A model generated the notes under the pieces. That model saw only the letters and a list, made by a program, of their open reading frames with translations. It was not told the origin of the DNA and ran no database searches. From assembly GCA_001871595.1 (NCBI GenBank), contig MNVH01000038.1, positions 1 through 40,741 on the forward strand: a DNA stretch of 40,741 nt, written 5' to 3'. The position numbers and the translations under genes are program-made. This DNA comes from Candidatus Micrarchaeota archaeon CG1_02_55_22 (GTDB lineage: Archaea > Micrarchaeota > Micrarchaeia > Norongarragalinales > UBA97). This document shows, one piece after another, positions 10,610-18,619 of the stretch; within the stretch, counting starts at the first letter, position 1; every line of letters starts with the position of its first letter.

Positions 10610-11629
10610 TTGCCCCAAACTAATATTTATTGGCTTCGGGCAAAACACGCGAAAAAAAGCCCCGGAATGGCACAATCCAGCCCGCAAACTCGGGGCCTCA
10701 ACAACCCAAAACACCCTTTCCGCGCCCGTCTTTACCGCGTTTCATTGAGCGAAGAATTAAAGGTTTTCCCCCCAAAACGCTTTGCAATGAACCATTCCGG
10801 AGTTGATGTTAACATGCACGAAGTACACAACCTGGCAGGAAATAGTACGATTGCCTCTACGAGCAAGGCCCTGCGGGTCTACGTCGTCCACCACTCGCGC
10901 GCCGGAATAGCAAGCGGCTGTGGCGCACTCGGCCACCTCAACCCCCTTGAAGCAGAACACGCCCTGCACGGACTCGCCGCTGGCCTTGAAGCGCATGGAC
11001 TAGACGCAGAAAATTTCTTCGGCATGCCACTCGAACGCGCAACCAACCTAGTCCAATCTATGCAACTACCAAACGACGCCGGACTGCGCGCCAAACAATT
11101 GCTCAACGAGCACCCCGAAGGCTCGCCCGCTGTCTTTGTAACTTACGGCCACGAGGATGGCTCAGTACGCGTCGTCGGCGTCAAAGGCATCGCCCACTAC
11201 CGGCCCGGCGCGGGATACGTCGTCTCGCAATGCAGTGACGCCCGCGTGCCAACAGAGGCGAGCCAAGCAATAGCTGAAGAAGGTATCGCCGCGCTTGGAC
11301 GGGGCGCGAGCCCACTCAACCTGCAATTCTCGCTCCCTCATCTCGTCGTACCCAACGCAGACACGCAAGCCCCAGCATCAATGGTAATCCACACGCCAAG
11401 CGAACACCCGCCGAAAAGAAATGGCAAGTCGTTCCACGTCACCGCCGTCAAAGACGAGCCCTCGCTGCACGAACTCGTCTCTGCTGCCTACGCGATAGCA
11501 AGCTTCGGTCCGCACGCTAAAGGCAGCACTGACACGCTCAAGACCATCCGCCTGCAAGGCCTAGGCTCGGCAGCGCAAGCCGCGTGGAAAGCCAAGCTCT
11601 ACGGAATCAAGGGAGTACGCGTCGAGTGA
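10610..11629 (+). CDS. Hypothetical protein (up to 339 aa; an internal ATG near 10790 may be the true start)
   Basis: Long ORF divergent from the ATP synthase operon. Contains GCGALG and QCSDARVP motifs. Confidence 0.75.
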   Translation: MPQTNIYWLRAKHAKKSPGMAQSSPQTRGLNNPKHPFRARLYRVSLSEELKVFPPKRFAMNHSGVDVNMHEVHNLAGNSTIASTSKALRVYVVHHSRAGIASGCGALGHLNPLEAEHALHGLAAGLEAHGLDAENFFGMPLERATNLVQSMQLPNDAGLRAKQLLNEHPEGSPAVFVTYGHEDGSVRVVGVKGIAHYRPGAGYVVSQCSDARVPTEASQAIAEEGIAALGRGASPLNLQFSLPHLVVPNADTQAPASMVIHTPSEHPPKRNGKSFHVTAVKDEPSLHELVSAAYAIASFGPHAKGSTDTLKTIRLQGLGSAAQAAWKAKLYGIKGVRVE

Positions 11630-11741
11630 CGCGTTCGCAAAAAACCTTTTTAACCAGTTCCGGCTAACCTTTTCAGTAAAACGCCTAACCGCTTTCTTTT
11701 TTTCGAGTGGGCGAAACAACTTCAAGACGGAGTGTGGGATA

Positions 11742-13742
11742 ATGTTACAGTTTGCAGCCGTGCTGGCCATAGTCGTCGGTATACTGACGCTTGGTTACGC
11801 TGGAGTCATCGTCTACTCGATAATGAAGCTCGACGCGGGCAACAAGAAAGCCGAGGAAGTCGCCTTGGCAATAAGGCAGGGCGCTGAAGCATACCTGAAG
11901 CGCCAGTACATGACGCTCGCACCCTTCGTCGTCGTCATCGCGCTCGCCATTGGCCTCGCGATAAATTGGACGATAGCATTGACTTTCGTAGCCGGCGTAA
12001 TCGCCAGCGCGTTGGCAGGGTTCATCGGCATGAATGTGAGCGTTAGAGCCAACTCGCGCGCTGCCAAAGCCGCTGAAACCGGCTTGCAAGCAGCAATGAA
12101 CGTTTCAGTGCGCGGTGGAGCAGTCACCGGCCTCGCCCTTGTAGGCCTCGGATTGCTCGGCGTGGGCGGATTATACTACTTGCTCGGTGACTTAGGCGCA
12201 CTAATCGGATTCGGTTTCGGAGCCTCGTTGATATCGCTCTTCGCCCGAGTCGGAGGCGGAATCTTCACCAAGGCGGCCGACGTCGGCGCCGATTTGGTCG
12301 GGAAAATCGAGAAGGGCATTCCCGAGGACGACGCACGCAACCCCGCAGTCATCGCCGACAACGTGGGAGACAATGTTGGTGATTGCGCAGGAATGGCCGC
12401 AGACTTGTTCGAATCCTACGTGGTGACGATGATCGCCGCAATGCTTCTCGGCGCAGCAGCAGGACCGCAATTCGTTGCCCTCCCGCTGTTGTTCGGAGTA
12501 GTAGGCGCCGTGGCAACAGTCATCGGCCTCTCATTCATCAAACTCGGCAAGAGCGGCAACATCATGAACGCGCTCTACAAGGGCGTAATCGCCACGGCAT
12601 TGCTCGCCCTCGTCGGCTTCTTTGCCGTAACCTACGGGCCCGGCTGGCAAACAGTCTTCGTCCCAGCAGTCATCGGAATCGCCGTGACGCTCCTCATGTT
12701 CCGCATCACCGAGTACTACACTGCCAAAGAATATTCACCGGTAAAGGAAATAGCGGAGGCGTCAAAGACCGGCGCAGGAACCAACCTAATCGCCGGACTC
12801 GCAATCGGGCTGCAATCAACCGCCATGCCCGCCCTAGTAGTGGTCTCTGCAGTGTTCGCATCCTATTACTTTGCAGGAATGTATGGAATCGCCCTTGCAG
12901 CAGCCTCAATGCTTTCCCTCACCGGAATAGTCATCACCCTCGACGCCTACGGCCCGATAACAGACAACGCGGGCGGAATCGCCGAGATGAGTGGTGCGCC
13001 CGAAAAAGTTCGCAAGGTAACGGACGAACTCGACTCGGTAGGCAACACGACGAAAGCAACGACGAAAGGCTTTGCAATCGCCGGAGCCGCACTCGGCGCT
13101 CTGGCGCTCTTCGTTGCCTTCGTCCAAGAAAGCGCCGTGCTCCGTGCCACGCAAGTGGTCAACATCCTCGACCCCAACGTCACAATCGGCCTCTTCATCG
13201 GAGCCGCACTGCCCTTCTTGTTCGCAAGCTTCCTCATGAAGGCAGTCGGGCGCGCAGCATTCAAGATTGTCGAAGAAGTACGCCGCCAGTTCCGCGAAAT
13301 CAAGGGAATCATGGCACGCAAGGCAAAACCCGACTACGCCAAGGCAGTCGACATCTGCACCGCCGCAGCGTTGGGTGAATTGCTCGTGCCCGGCCTCCTC
13401 GCCGTGGCCACTCCGCTCCTCGTCGGATTCCTCCTCGGTCCCGCGGCGCTCGCAGCGCTCCTCGCCGGAGCAATCGCAAGCGGATTCCTCTTGGCACTAA
13501 TGATGTCCACCGGTGGAGCCGCGTGGGACAACGCCAAGAAATACGTCGAGGACGGCAACTACGGCGGTAAGGGCAGCGACGCCCACAAAGCCGCAATAGT
13601 GGGCGACACCGTCGGCGACCCGTTCAAGGACACGGCAGGACCAAGCCTCAACTCCCTAATCAAAGTGTTGAACACGGTCTCAATCGTCTTCGCTGCGGCG
13701 TTAGGCACGGGCCTCATCACGCTCGTCGTGGTAGGCGGCTAG
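11742..13742 (+). CDS. hppA: Membrane-bound ion-pumping pyrophosphatase
   Basis: GGGIFTKAADVGADLVGKIEKGIPEDDARNPAVIADNVGDNVGDCAGMAADLFESY; C-terminal DTVGDPFKDTAGPSLNSLIK. Confidence 0.98.
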   Translation: MLQFAAVLAIVVGILTLGYAGVIVYSIMKLDAGNKKAEEVALAIRQGAEAYLKRQYMTLAPFVVVIALAIGLAINWTIALTFVAGVIASALAGFIGMNVSVRANSRAAKAAETGLQAAMNVSVRGGAVTGLALVGLGLLGVGGLYYLLGDLGALIGFGFGASLISLFARVGGGIFTKAADVGADLVGKIEKGIPEDDARNPAVIADNVGDNVGDCAGMAADLFESYVVTMIAAMLLGAAAGPQFVALPLLFGVVGAVATVIGLSFIKLGKSGNIMNALYKGVIATALLALVGFFAVTYGPGWQTVFVPAVIGIAVTLLMFRITEYYTAKEYSPVKEIAEASKTGAGTNLIAGLAIGLQSTAMPALVVVSAVFASYYFAGMYGIALAAASMLSLTGIVITLDAYGPITDNAGGIAEMSGAPEKVRKVTDELDSVGNTTKATTKGFAIAGAALGALALFVAFVQESAVLRATQVVNILDPNVTIGLFIGAALPFLFASFLMKAVGRAAFKIVEEVRRQFREIKGIMARKAKPDYAKAVDICTAAALGELLVPGLLAVATPLLVGFLLGPAALAALLAGAIASGFLLALMMSTGGAAWDNAKKYVEDGNYGGKGSDAHKAAIVGDTVGDPFKDTAGPSLNSLIKVLNTVSIVFAAALGTGLITLVVVGG

Positions 13743-13752
13743 AAAACAAGAC

Positions 13753-13782
13753 GGGCCGAAAGGCCTCCTCTTTTCTTTTTTT
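13753..13782 (+). terminator. Stem-loop plus T-tract terminator after hppA
   Basis: GGCC-GAAA-GGCC hairpin (13754-13765) followed by CTCCTCTTTTCTTTTTTTT. Confidence 0.7.
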
Positions 13783-13835
13783 TCCAGTATAAAACGTAGA
13801 GGGGTATATTCTGTCAATGAGCACCTCTTCGGAGC

Positions 13836-13897
13836 GGATTGACCTTTAAAGGGCTTATTCTTTTTATTCAAGGCCGCTAAGTCCGAAAGGCTAATCC
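13836..13897. other. Long imperfect hairpin (possible structured RNA or bidirectional terminator)
   Basis: GGATT-ga-CCTTT-aaa-GGGCTTA ...20 nt... TAAGTCC-g-AAAGG-ct-AATCC; 17 bp with small internal loops, one G:U. Confidence 0.5.
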
Positions 13898-13931
13898 AAC
13901 AATTGAACGCGGGCGGGTGCGGCGGGGGGCT

Positions 13932-14435
13932 TTATTTGCCGGGCGTTGCTTCTATCGCGTTTCTTATCTCCGAGTACGCTTTCGTGCCGCAATGCCACCC
14001 GCCGGCGACCATCGCGTCGAGGATGCCCACTGCCTGCTTTTTGCCCAAGCGTTTGCGCCTCACTGCGTCGATTACCAGCGCGGTGGAGTGGATTGTCCTG
14101 ACGTTTACGGCCCGCGCGTAAGCCACTGCAAGGTGGTCGTCAATCACGGCGACGGCGCCGCGTTCCCGCGCGAGGCAGACGACGCTTGCGTCGGCAACGC
14201 TTATGCCGGGAATGTTCGGAACCGCGGCCTTCGGTTCGATTTCCGAGAGCTTCTTGGAGGAGAACAACTGCCGCAAGGCGTGGGCCTCCGGCCTCCGCTC
14301 GTTGTCAAGCCCGAGTTCGGCGGCGACTTGCGGCGTGGTAACCAGCGTGAACCCCACGCCGAGGTAACGCCAGAATCCCGCGCGCGTCAGGTGTATGAGC
14401 GGCGTGGCGTCGAGAACGAGTTCCACGCGCTTCAC
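13932..14435 (-). CDS. PIN-domain protein (DUF3368-like), toxin
   Basis: LVLDATPLIHLTRAG, ISVADASVVCLARERGAVAVIDDHLAV; overlaps the upstream UPF0175-like gene by 4 nt. Confidence 0.85.
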   Translation of the reverse strand: MKRVELVLDATPLIHLTRAGFWRYLGVGFTLVTTPQVAAELGLDNERRPEAHALRQLFSSKKLSEIEPKAAVPNIPGISVADASVVCLARERGAVAVIDDHLAVAYARAVNVRTIHSTALVIDAVRRKRLGKKQAVGILDAMVAGGWHCGTKAYSEIRNAIEATPGK

Positions 14436-14743
14436 TCCCCGGCAAGCAACGAAAGCTCCTCGTCAAGCTCGGCCTTGGAGAGCTTCACGTAATCCACCCG
14501 TTTCTCCTTGGCCAATTCGAGCATCTCCCAAATCGTCAGGCCCGCTAGACGCGCCGCCTCCCCTACTGAAGCCTTGCCGTCGCGCAGCTGCTTCAACGCG
14601 TTCTCCTTCCTCCATTCCGCCAGGCCGAGTTCGATGGCCTTGCGCGCGGCGGAAGACTTGTCCAGCCGCTCTCCCTCCATCAATTCCCGAAGCCGCTTCT
14701 CGGCCTCCTTGGGAAGCCTTGTCGCGACAGTGACGAACGCCAT
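14432..14743 (-). CDS. UPF0175-like antitoxin; ORF-track start at 14842 looks too far upstream
   Basis: GKASVGEAARLAGLTIWEMLELAKEKRVDYVKLSKAELDEEL; likely start MAFVTVATRLP at 14743. Confidence 0.8.
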   Translation of the reverse strand: MAFVTVATRLPKEAEKRLRELMEGERLDKSSAARKAIELGLAEWRKENALKQLRDGKASVGEAARLAGLTIWEMLELAKEKRVDYVKLSKAELDEELSLLAGE

Positions 14744-14754
14744 CCAAACACCCC

Positions 14755-14780
14755 GTTTACGAAACGATATAATCGTAAAC
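14755..14780. promoter_or_regulatory. Perfect inverted repeat upstream of the UPF0175/PIN operon, operator candidate
   Basis: GTTTACGA-aacgatataa-TCGTAAAC, next to a minus-strand TTTATACGA TATA-like box. Confidence 0.5.
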
Positions 14781-14887
14781 GTCCTCGTATAAATAGGTTT
14801 CCCGGACGACTTTCGCCCCGGCCGAGCGCCCGCCGTTTGCACAACATCTTATTAAGTTCTTCAAACGATACGCCTAAAGAATAATTA

Positions 14888-16015
14888 GTGAATTCAATGC
14901 AAGGCTTCCCACACCAATTACCATTAGAAACCGTAGATTCCTACCGGCAAATCGCAGGCAGTCGGCAGCTCGGGCAACTCGAGCGCAGCGGGCAATTCGC
15001 GCCCGTCGAACGCTTCAACCTCTTCACCGAACGCGACCGGCTCAAACAGGCCATGCGTAAAAACAACTTTTCCAGTGAGAGCCAGCAGACCGTGTTCGCA
15101 GCATTCAATTTCGCCGCCCACCACCACTTGGAGAACTACCGTGAAAGCGGCGAACACATGATGACGCACCTCCTCGCGCTCGCCCACCGCCTCATCGAAC
15201 GGCAAGGCGACGCACGACACGTCGCAGGCGCGTTGCTGCACGACGTAGTAGAGGAAGCCCACGCACCATTCGAAGAAATCGAGGGCCTGACCCGGGGCGC
15301 GGCAGAACGCAAGCACGAAGCGGTCCGCGAACGCCGCCTCGACGAAGTCTACGAGCACTTCGGCACCGACATCGGTTCCACCGTAGAAAACCTCACCCAG
15401 CTCCCTGGAGAAGACTTCGGCAGCTACGCCCACCGAATACTCTATTCGGGCGACTACCACGCAATAGCAATCAAGATTCAAGACGTGCTCCATAACATCG
15501 AGACAATACGCGGGTTGCGTGAAAGCAAGCGCGAATCAATGCTGGCCAACTACGCCAAGTTCTACGAAGTCGCGGCCAGGCTTGACACGCGGACCGCCGA
15601 ACAAATCCGTTTGGCGCTCAAGACTGCTGGTTCGCCAATCGAGATACAGCACGTAGGCGGCCACGTTGCAATAGTTCCCTCGCGTTTAATGCCGGGCTGG
15701 CTCATCCACGTCCCCGTCGGCGAGCGACCCCTCGCAATAGTGCACGCACCCGTTACAAGGCCGCACCTAATAGAAGTTGGAATGCCTTTCGACGAAGCGA
15801 AAGGGTGGGACCGTGCGTACTGGCGCCCTCGCCTCAAAGCAATCGGCCTCGACAGCGAGGGTAAGGGTATAGTGGACGCGAGAAAGCCAGACGCACGTTA
15901 CTGGCCAAGAAAGTTCGGCGACCGCGTGTACTATACCGTCGAACTCGCCGGCCGCGACCACGAATGGCTCGCCGGGCAAGTCGAACAACTCTACCGCGAA
16001 GCGCTCGGCGAATGA
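14888..16015 (+). CDS. HD-domain protein resembling RelA/SpoT (Mesh1-like) hydrolase domain
   Basis: HMMTHLLALAHRLIERQGDARHVAGALLHDVVEEAHAPFEEI and AIAIKIQDVLHNIETIRGL match the HD/ED patterns of ppGpp hydrolase domains. Confidence 0.75.
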   Translation: MNSMQGFPHQLPLETVDSYRQIAGSRQLGQLERSGQFAPVERFNLFTERDRLKQAMRKNNFSSESQQTVFAAFNFAAHHHLENYRESGEHMMTHLLALAHRLIERQGDARHVAGALLHDVVEEAHAPFEEIEGLTRGAAERKHEAVRERRLDEVYEHFGTDIGSTVENLTQLPGEDFGSYAHRILYSGDYHAIAIKIQDVLHNIETIRGLRESKRESMLANYAKFYEVAARLDTRTAEQIRLALKTAGSPIEIQHVGGHVAIVPSRLMPGWLIHVPVGERPLAIVHAPVTRPHLIEVGMPFDEAKGWDRAYWRPRLKAIGLDSEGKGIVDARKPDARYWPRKFGDRVYYTVELAGRDHEWLAGQVEQLYREALGE

Positions 16016-16074
16016 ATCGCGCCGGTTTTTATTCCTTTGTGACCACAAACAATTCTAGTAACCAACTAGGGTTT

Positions 16075-16146
16075 GGGCTCGGAGTCGGCCGGTAAGACGC
16101 TCGCTCCGCAAGCGAGAGACAGCGGGTTCAATTCCCGCCGAGTCCA
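16075..16146 (+). tRNA. tRNA-Ala, anticodon CGC (16107-16109)
   Basis: Acceptor GGGCTCG/CGAGTCC with G3:U70; anticodon arm CTCGC-TCCGCAA-GCGAG; T arm GCGGG-TTCAATT-CCCGC; CCA not encoded; position 8 is G. Confidence 0.85.
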
Positions 16147-16178
16147 CTCCAACCTTTTCCTCGTCGCGCTCGCCCCTA

Positions 16179-16355
16179 ACAAAAGCCGTTGCTTTTGTGG
16201 GTGTCACAAACTCGCGGGTTTGTTACACGGCTCGGCTGCGGCCTGCGCCTCTCGCGCTCCTCGATGTCTGTTGGCGTTCGCCGCCATGCAGGTTGGCTGC
16301 TGCCAACCGCACCATGCTTGGCGCATGGACGATGCCTGCAAACCTTTTGGTTTGC
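16179..16355. repeat. Cluster of short hairpins with unrelated arm sequences, downstream of tRNA-Ala
   Basis: ACAAAAGC/GCTTTTGT (16179-16198), GTGT-c-ACAAAC/GTTTGT-t-ACAC (16201-16228, one mismatch), GGCG/CGCC (16273-16282), GGTTGGC/GCCAACC (16291-16308), CCATGC/GCATGG (16312-16328), GCAAACC/GGTTTGC (16338-16355). Confidence 0.75.
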
Positions 16356-16440
16356 TTGGGAAAGCTCTCTCGACCAAAACGTTTACGCTTCTCTTTGCTT
16401 CGGCCTTTTTCGTCATACCTTTATTTCGTCGAGAGGCATT

Positions 16441-16481
16441 GTAGTCACATCGACAGGAACGAATAAATACTTGTAGTCACC
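16441..16481. promoter_or_regulatory. Two GTAGTCAC direct repeats around the fic promoter
   Basis: GTAGTCAC at 16441-16448 and 16473-16480 (32-nt spacing). TATA-like AATAAATA lies between them; second copy is just upstream of ATG 16492. Confidence 0.5.
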
Positions 16482-16491
16482 TAACGCGCGT

Positions 16492-17430
16492 ATGCACGTT
16501 GAAGCCCGCAAGGCAGGGAAGAGCACCAAGTATTACTTGGCGCATTCCTACCGCAAGGGCCCGAAGGTTGTCAAGCTCAGGGTTTACCTCGGCGCCAATC
16601 TTTCTCCGGATGCGGTCGCTGGAAAGAGGCTCTTGGCTGAAGGCGAGCTGCGGCGTCGGTTTGAAGCCAGCGTTGCAATGAACGACCCGTTCGAGAAAAT
16701 CCTTTCAAAAGAAGAGCTGGACGAGCTCAAGACGCTGGAAGCCAAGGGCGATATGGCGATAAGGCACTTGTCGGAGGAGGACTGGCGCAATTTCACTAAA
16801 GCTTTCGTCTACGACACGAACGCAATCGAAGGATCGACAATACTGCCCGGCGAAGTCGAAGGCATCTTCAAGCGGGGAGAATGGCCGGACAAGCCCAGGG
16901 AAGAGATATCCGAGACCTACGGCGTGGCGAAAGCCATTGAATACATCCGGGAGACCCGGGAACACGTTTCCATTCCATTGCTTCTCGAACTGCATCGCAT
17001 AGTATTCCTGAACTCCAAGCCCTATGCGGGAAAATTCAGGGCGAAGGGCGTCGAGGTCATCGTCGCAGACGCCTACGGCAACGTCATACACCGAGGCGCT
17101 CCGTCAACTAACGTGCGCAAGCTCCTCAAACGCCTCGTTGACTGGTATGAAGAAAACAAGAAGCGCTATCCGCCCCTAGTACTCGCCGCCGTAGTCCACA
17201 ACCAGTTCGAGAACATCCATCCATTCCAGGACGGCAACGGCCGCGTCGGACGCCTGCTCTTGAACAACGTCCTGCTCAAGCACAAGCTGCCGCCACTGAA
17301 CATCGAACTGCGCAACCGCAAGGAATACTACGCCGCCCTGCAGGCGTACGAACACAAACACGACATCCGGCCGACGATAGAACTCATGCTCAAGGAATAC
17401 CGCGCGCTCAGGAGACTCCTCAAAAGGTGA
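16492..17430 (+). CDS. Fic/DOC-family protein (putative AMPylase)
   Basis: Fic motif IHPFQDGNGRVGRLL; inhibitory-helix-like TNAIEG upstream of the catalytic motif. Confidence 0.95.
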   Translation: MHVEARKAGKSTKYYLAHSYRKGPKVVKLRVYLGANLSPDAVAGKRLLAEGELRRRFEASVAMNDPFEKILSKEELDELKTLEAKGDMAIRHLSEEDWRNFTKAFVYDTNAIEGSTILPGEVEGIFKRGEWPDKPREEISETYGVAKAIEYIRETREHVSIPLLLELHRIVFLNSKPYAGKFRAKGVEVIVADAYGNVIHRGAPSTNVRKLLKRLVDWYEENKKRYPPLVLAAVVHNQFENIHPFQDGNGRVGRLLLNNVLLKHKLPPLNIELRNRKEYYAALQAYEHKHDIRPTIELMLKEYRALRRLLKR

Positions 17431-17456
17431 CTACGCAAAGCGAAGTTGTAGTCACC
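17426..17456. repeat. Inverted repeat GGTGACTAC-13 nt-GTAGTCACC overlapping the fic stop codon
   Basis: Perfect 9-bp arms using the same 8-mer found upstream of fic. Confidence 0.65.
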
Positions 17457-17638
17457 CACACGCATCGAGTGCTCCAAATCGCCTTGGAGTCCTGACCAGT
17501 ACTTAGAGAACTATTTATAGTCTGCTCTAAAGAGACATGCAACGAGGGCGGGTTAGGCGATTGATTAAACTAAATAGAAACAAGAATTTCGAAGCGATAG
17601 GAATAACAATTATTAACCGCCGAAAACACTAAGCCACT

Positions 17639-18592
17639 ATGGGCGCATTAGACCAAGCAATTGATTCCGTGTCAAAGACTATCGACTCATTCTTCGAGAA
17701 ATTTGAATCCGGAAGAAACTGTCTAGACTTAGCAAAGAAGACTAATAACCGCGCTGAATCTTTTTCTAGGAAAGACCCCGCATATCATTTCGTTCTCGCA
17801 TACGCCCGCAAACATTGCATCGTTAGAATTGAGAATGATGAAGAACGTGAAAATGTAATAAAGATGCAAGTAAACCACTCCGCACAAAAGATAGCATTGT
17901 TACGAGGCCTGCTTGAAAAAGAGGCACGACCCATATTTAGAGCTATGGATGACAATGAGTTTAACGCGATATTAAACTTAGCAATAGTGGAAACAGAAGA
18001 AACAAAATTTAAAGAAAAGATGAACAAAATCGATTCTTCAAATAAAGATCTGAAAAAGATTTACGCAAATTTCTTGCAATATTATTCTGCTAACTCAATA
18101 TGGCACATTCAACAACTAAGAGAATGGCTCAAATCAAGAGGAATTAAAAAAGGAAAAGATGACGATATAGACACAAAAATCCGGGAAGAACTTGCAGAGG
18201 CGATTCACGATATAGAGATACAAGAATTCAAAGACAAGCTAGGAAAAGAAGCAATTGATATCGATGCGCTTAATGGCCATGAATTCGAAGACTACATCGC
18301 AAGTTTGCTAAAGGAACAAGGCTACGACATAATTAGCATAAACCGCGGCCACGACCACGGCGGAGACATAATAATTCAAAGATTTGGCAATAAGATCGCG
18401 GTTCAAACGAAAAGAATGAACAAACCCGTTGGAAATGCTGCGGTCAAAGATGCCATATCCGCCAGAATGCATTACTCTTGCGATGATGCCTGGGTAATAA
18501 CAAACGCACAGTTTACTACCGAAGCTATTAAGCTAGCAAAATCTGGCAAAATAAGACTTATCTCCGGTTCCGAACTGAAAGAAATGGCGTAG
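17639..18592 (+). CDS. Restriction endonuclease-like protein (Mrr-type catalytic domain at C-terminus)
   Basis: LNGHEFEDYIASLLKEQGYDIISINRGHDHGGDIIIQRFGNKIAVQTKRM...AWVITNAQFTTEAIKLAKSGKIRLISGSEL. Confidence 0.85.
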   Translation: MGALDQAIDSVSKTIDSFFEKFESGRNCLDLAKKTNNRAESFSRKDPAYHFVLAYARKHCIVRIENDEERENVIKMQVNHSAQKIALLRGLLEKEARPIFRAMDDNEFNAILNLAIVETEETKFKEKMNKIDSSNKDLKKIYANFLQYYSANSIWHIQQLREWLKSRGIKKGKDDDIDTKIREELAEAIHDIEIQEFKDKLGKEAIDIDALNGHEFEDYIASLLKEQGYDIISINRGHDHGGDIIIQRFGNKIAVQTKRMNKPVGNAAVKDAISARMHYSCDDAWVITNAQFTTEAIKLAKSGKIRLISGSELKEMA

Positions 18593-18619
18593 CTCAGAGA
18601 AGCAGCATAGTCCACCGAA

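Noticed and set aside
12383-13378. 331-aa plus-strand ORF overlapping hppA
   Set aside because: Arg/Pro/His-rich shadow frame of the strongly conserved pyrophosphatase gene.
13836-13901. H/ACA sRNA assignment
   Set aside because: ACA is present but no convincing pseudouridylation pocket or K-turn, so kept only as a structured element.
16073-16476. Three overlapping ORFs (123, 95 and 89 aa) over the tRNA/hairpin region
   Set aside because: They overlap the tRNA gene and/or hairpin cluster and look like chance frames.
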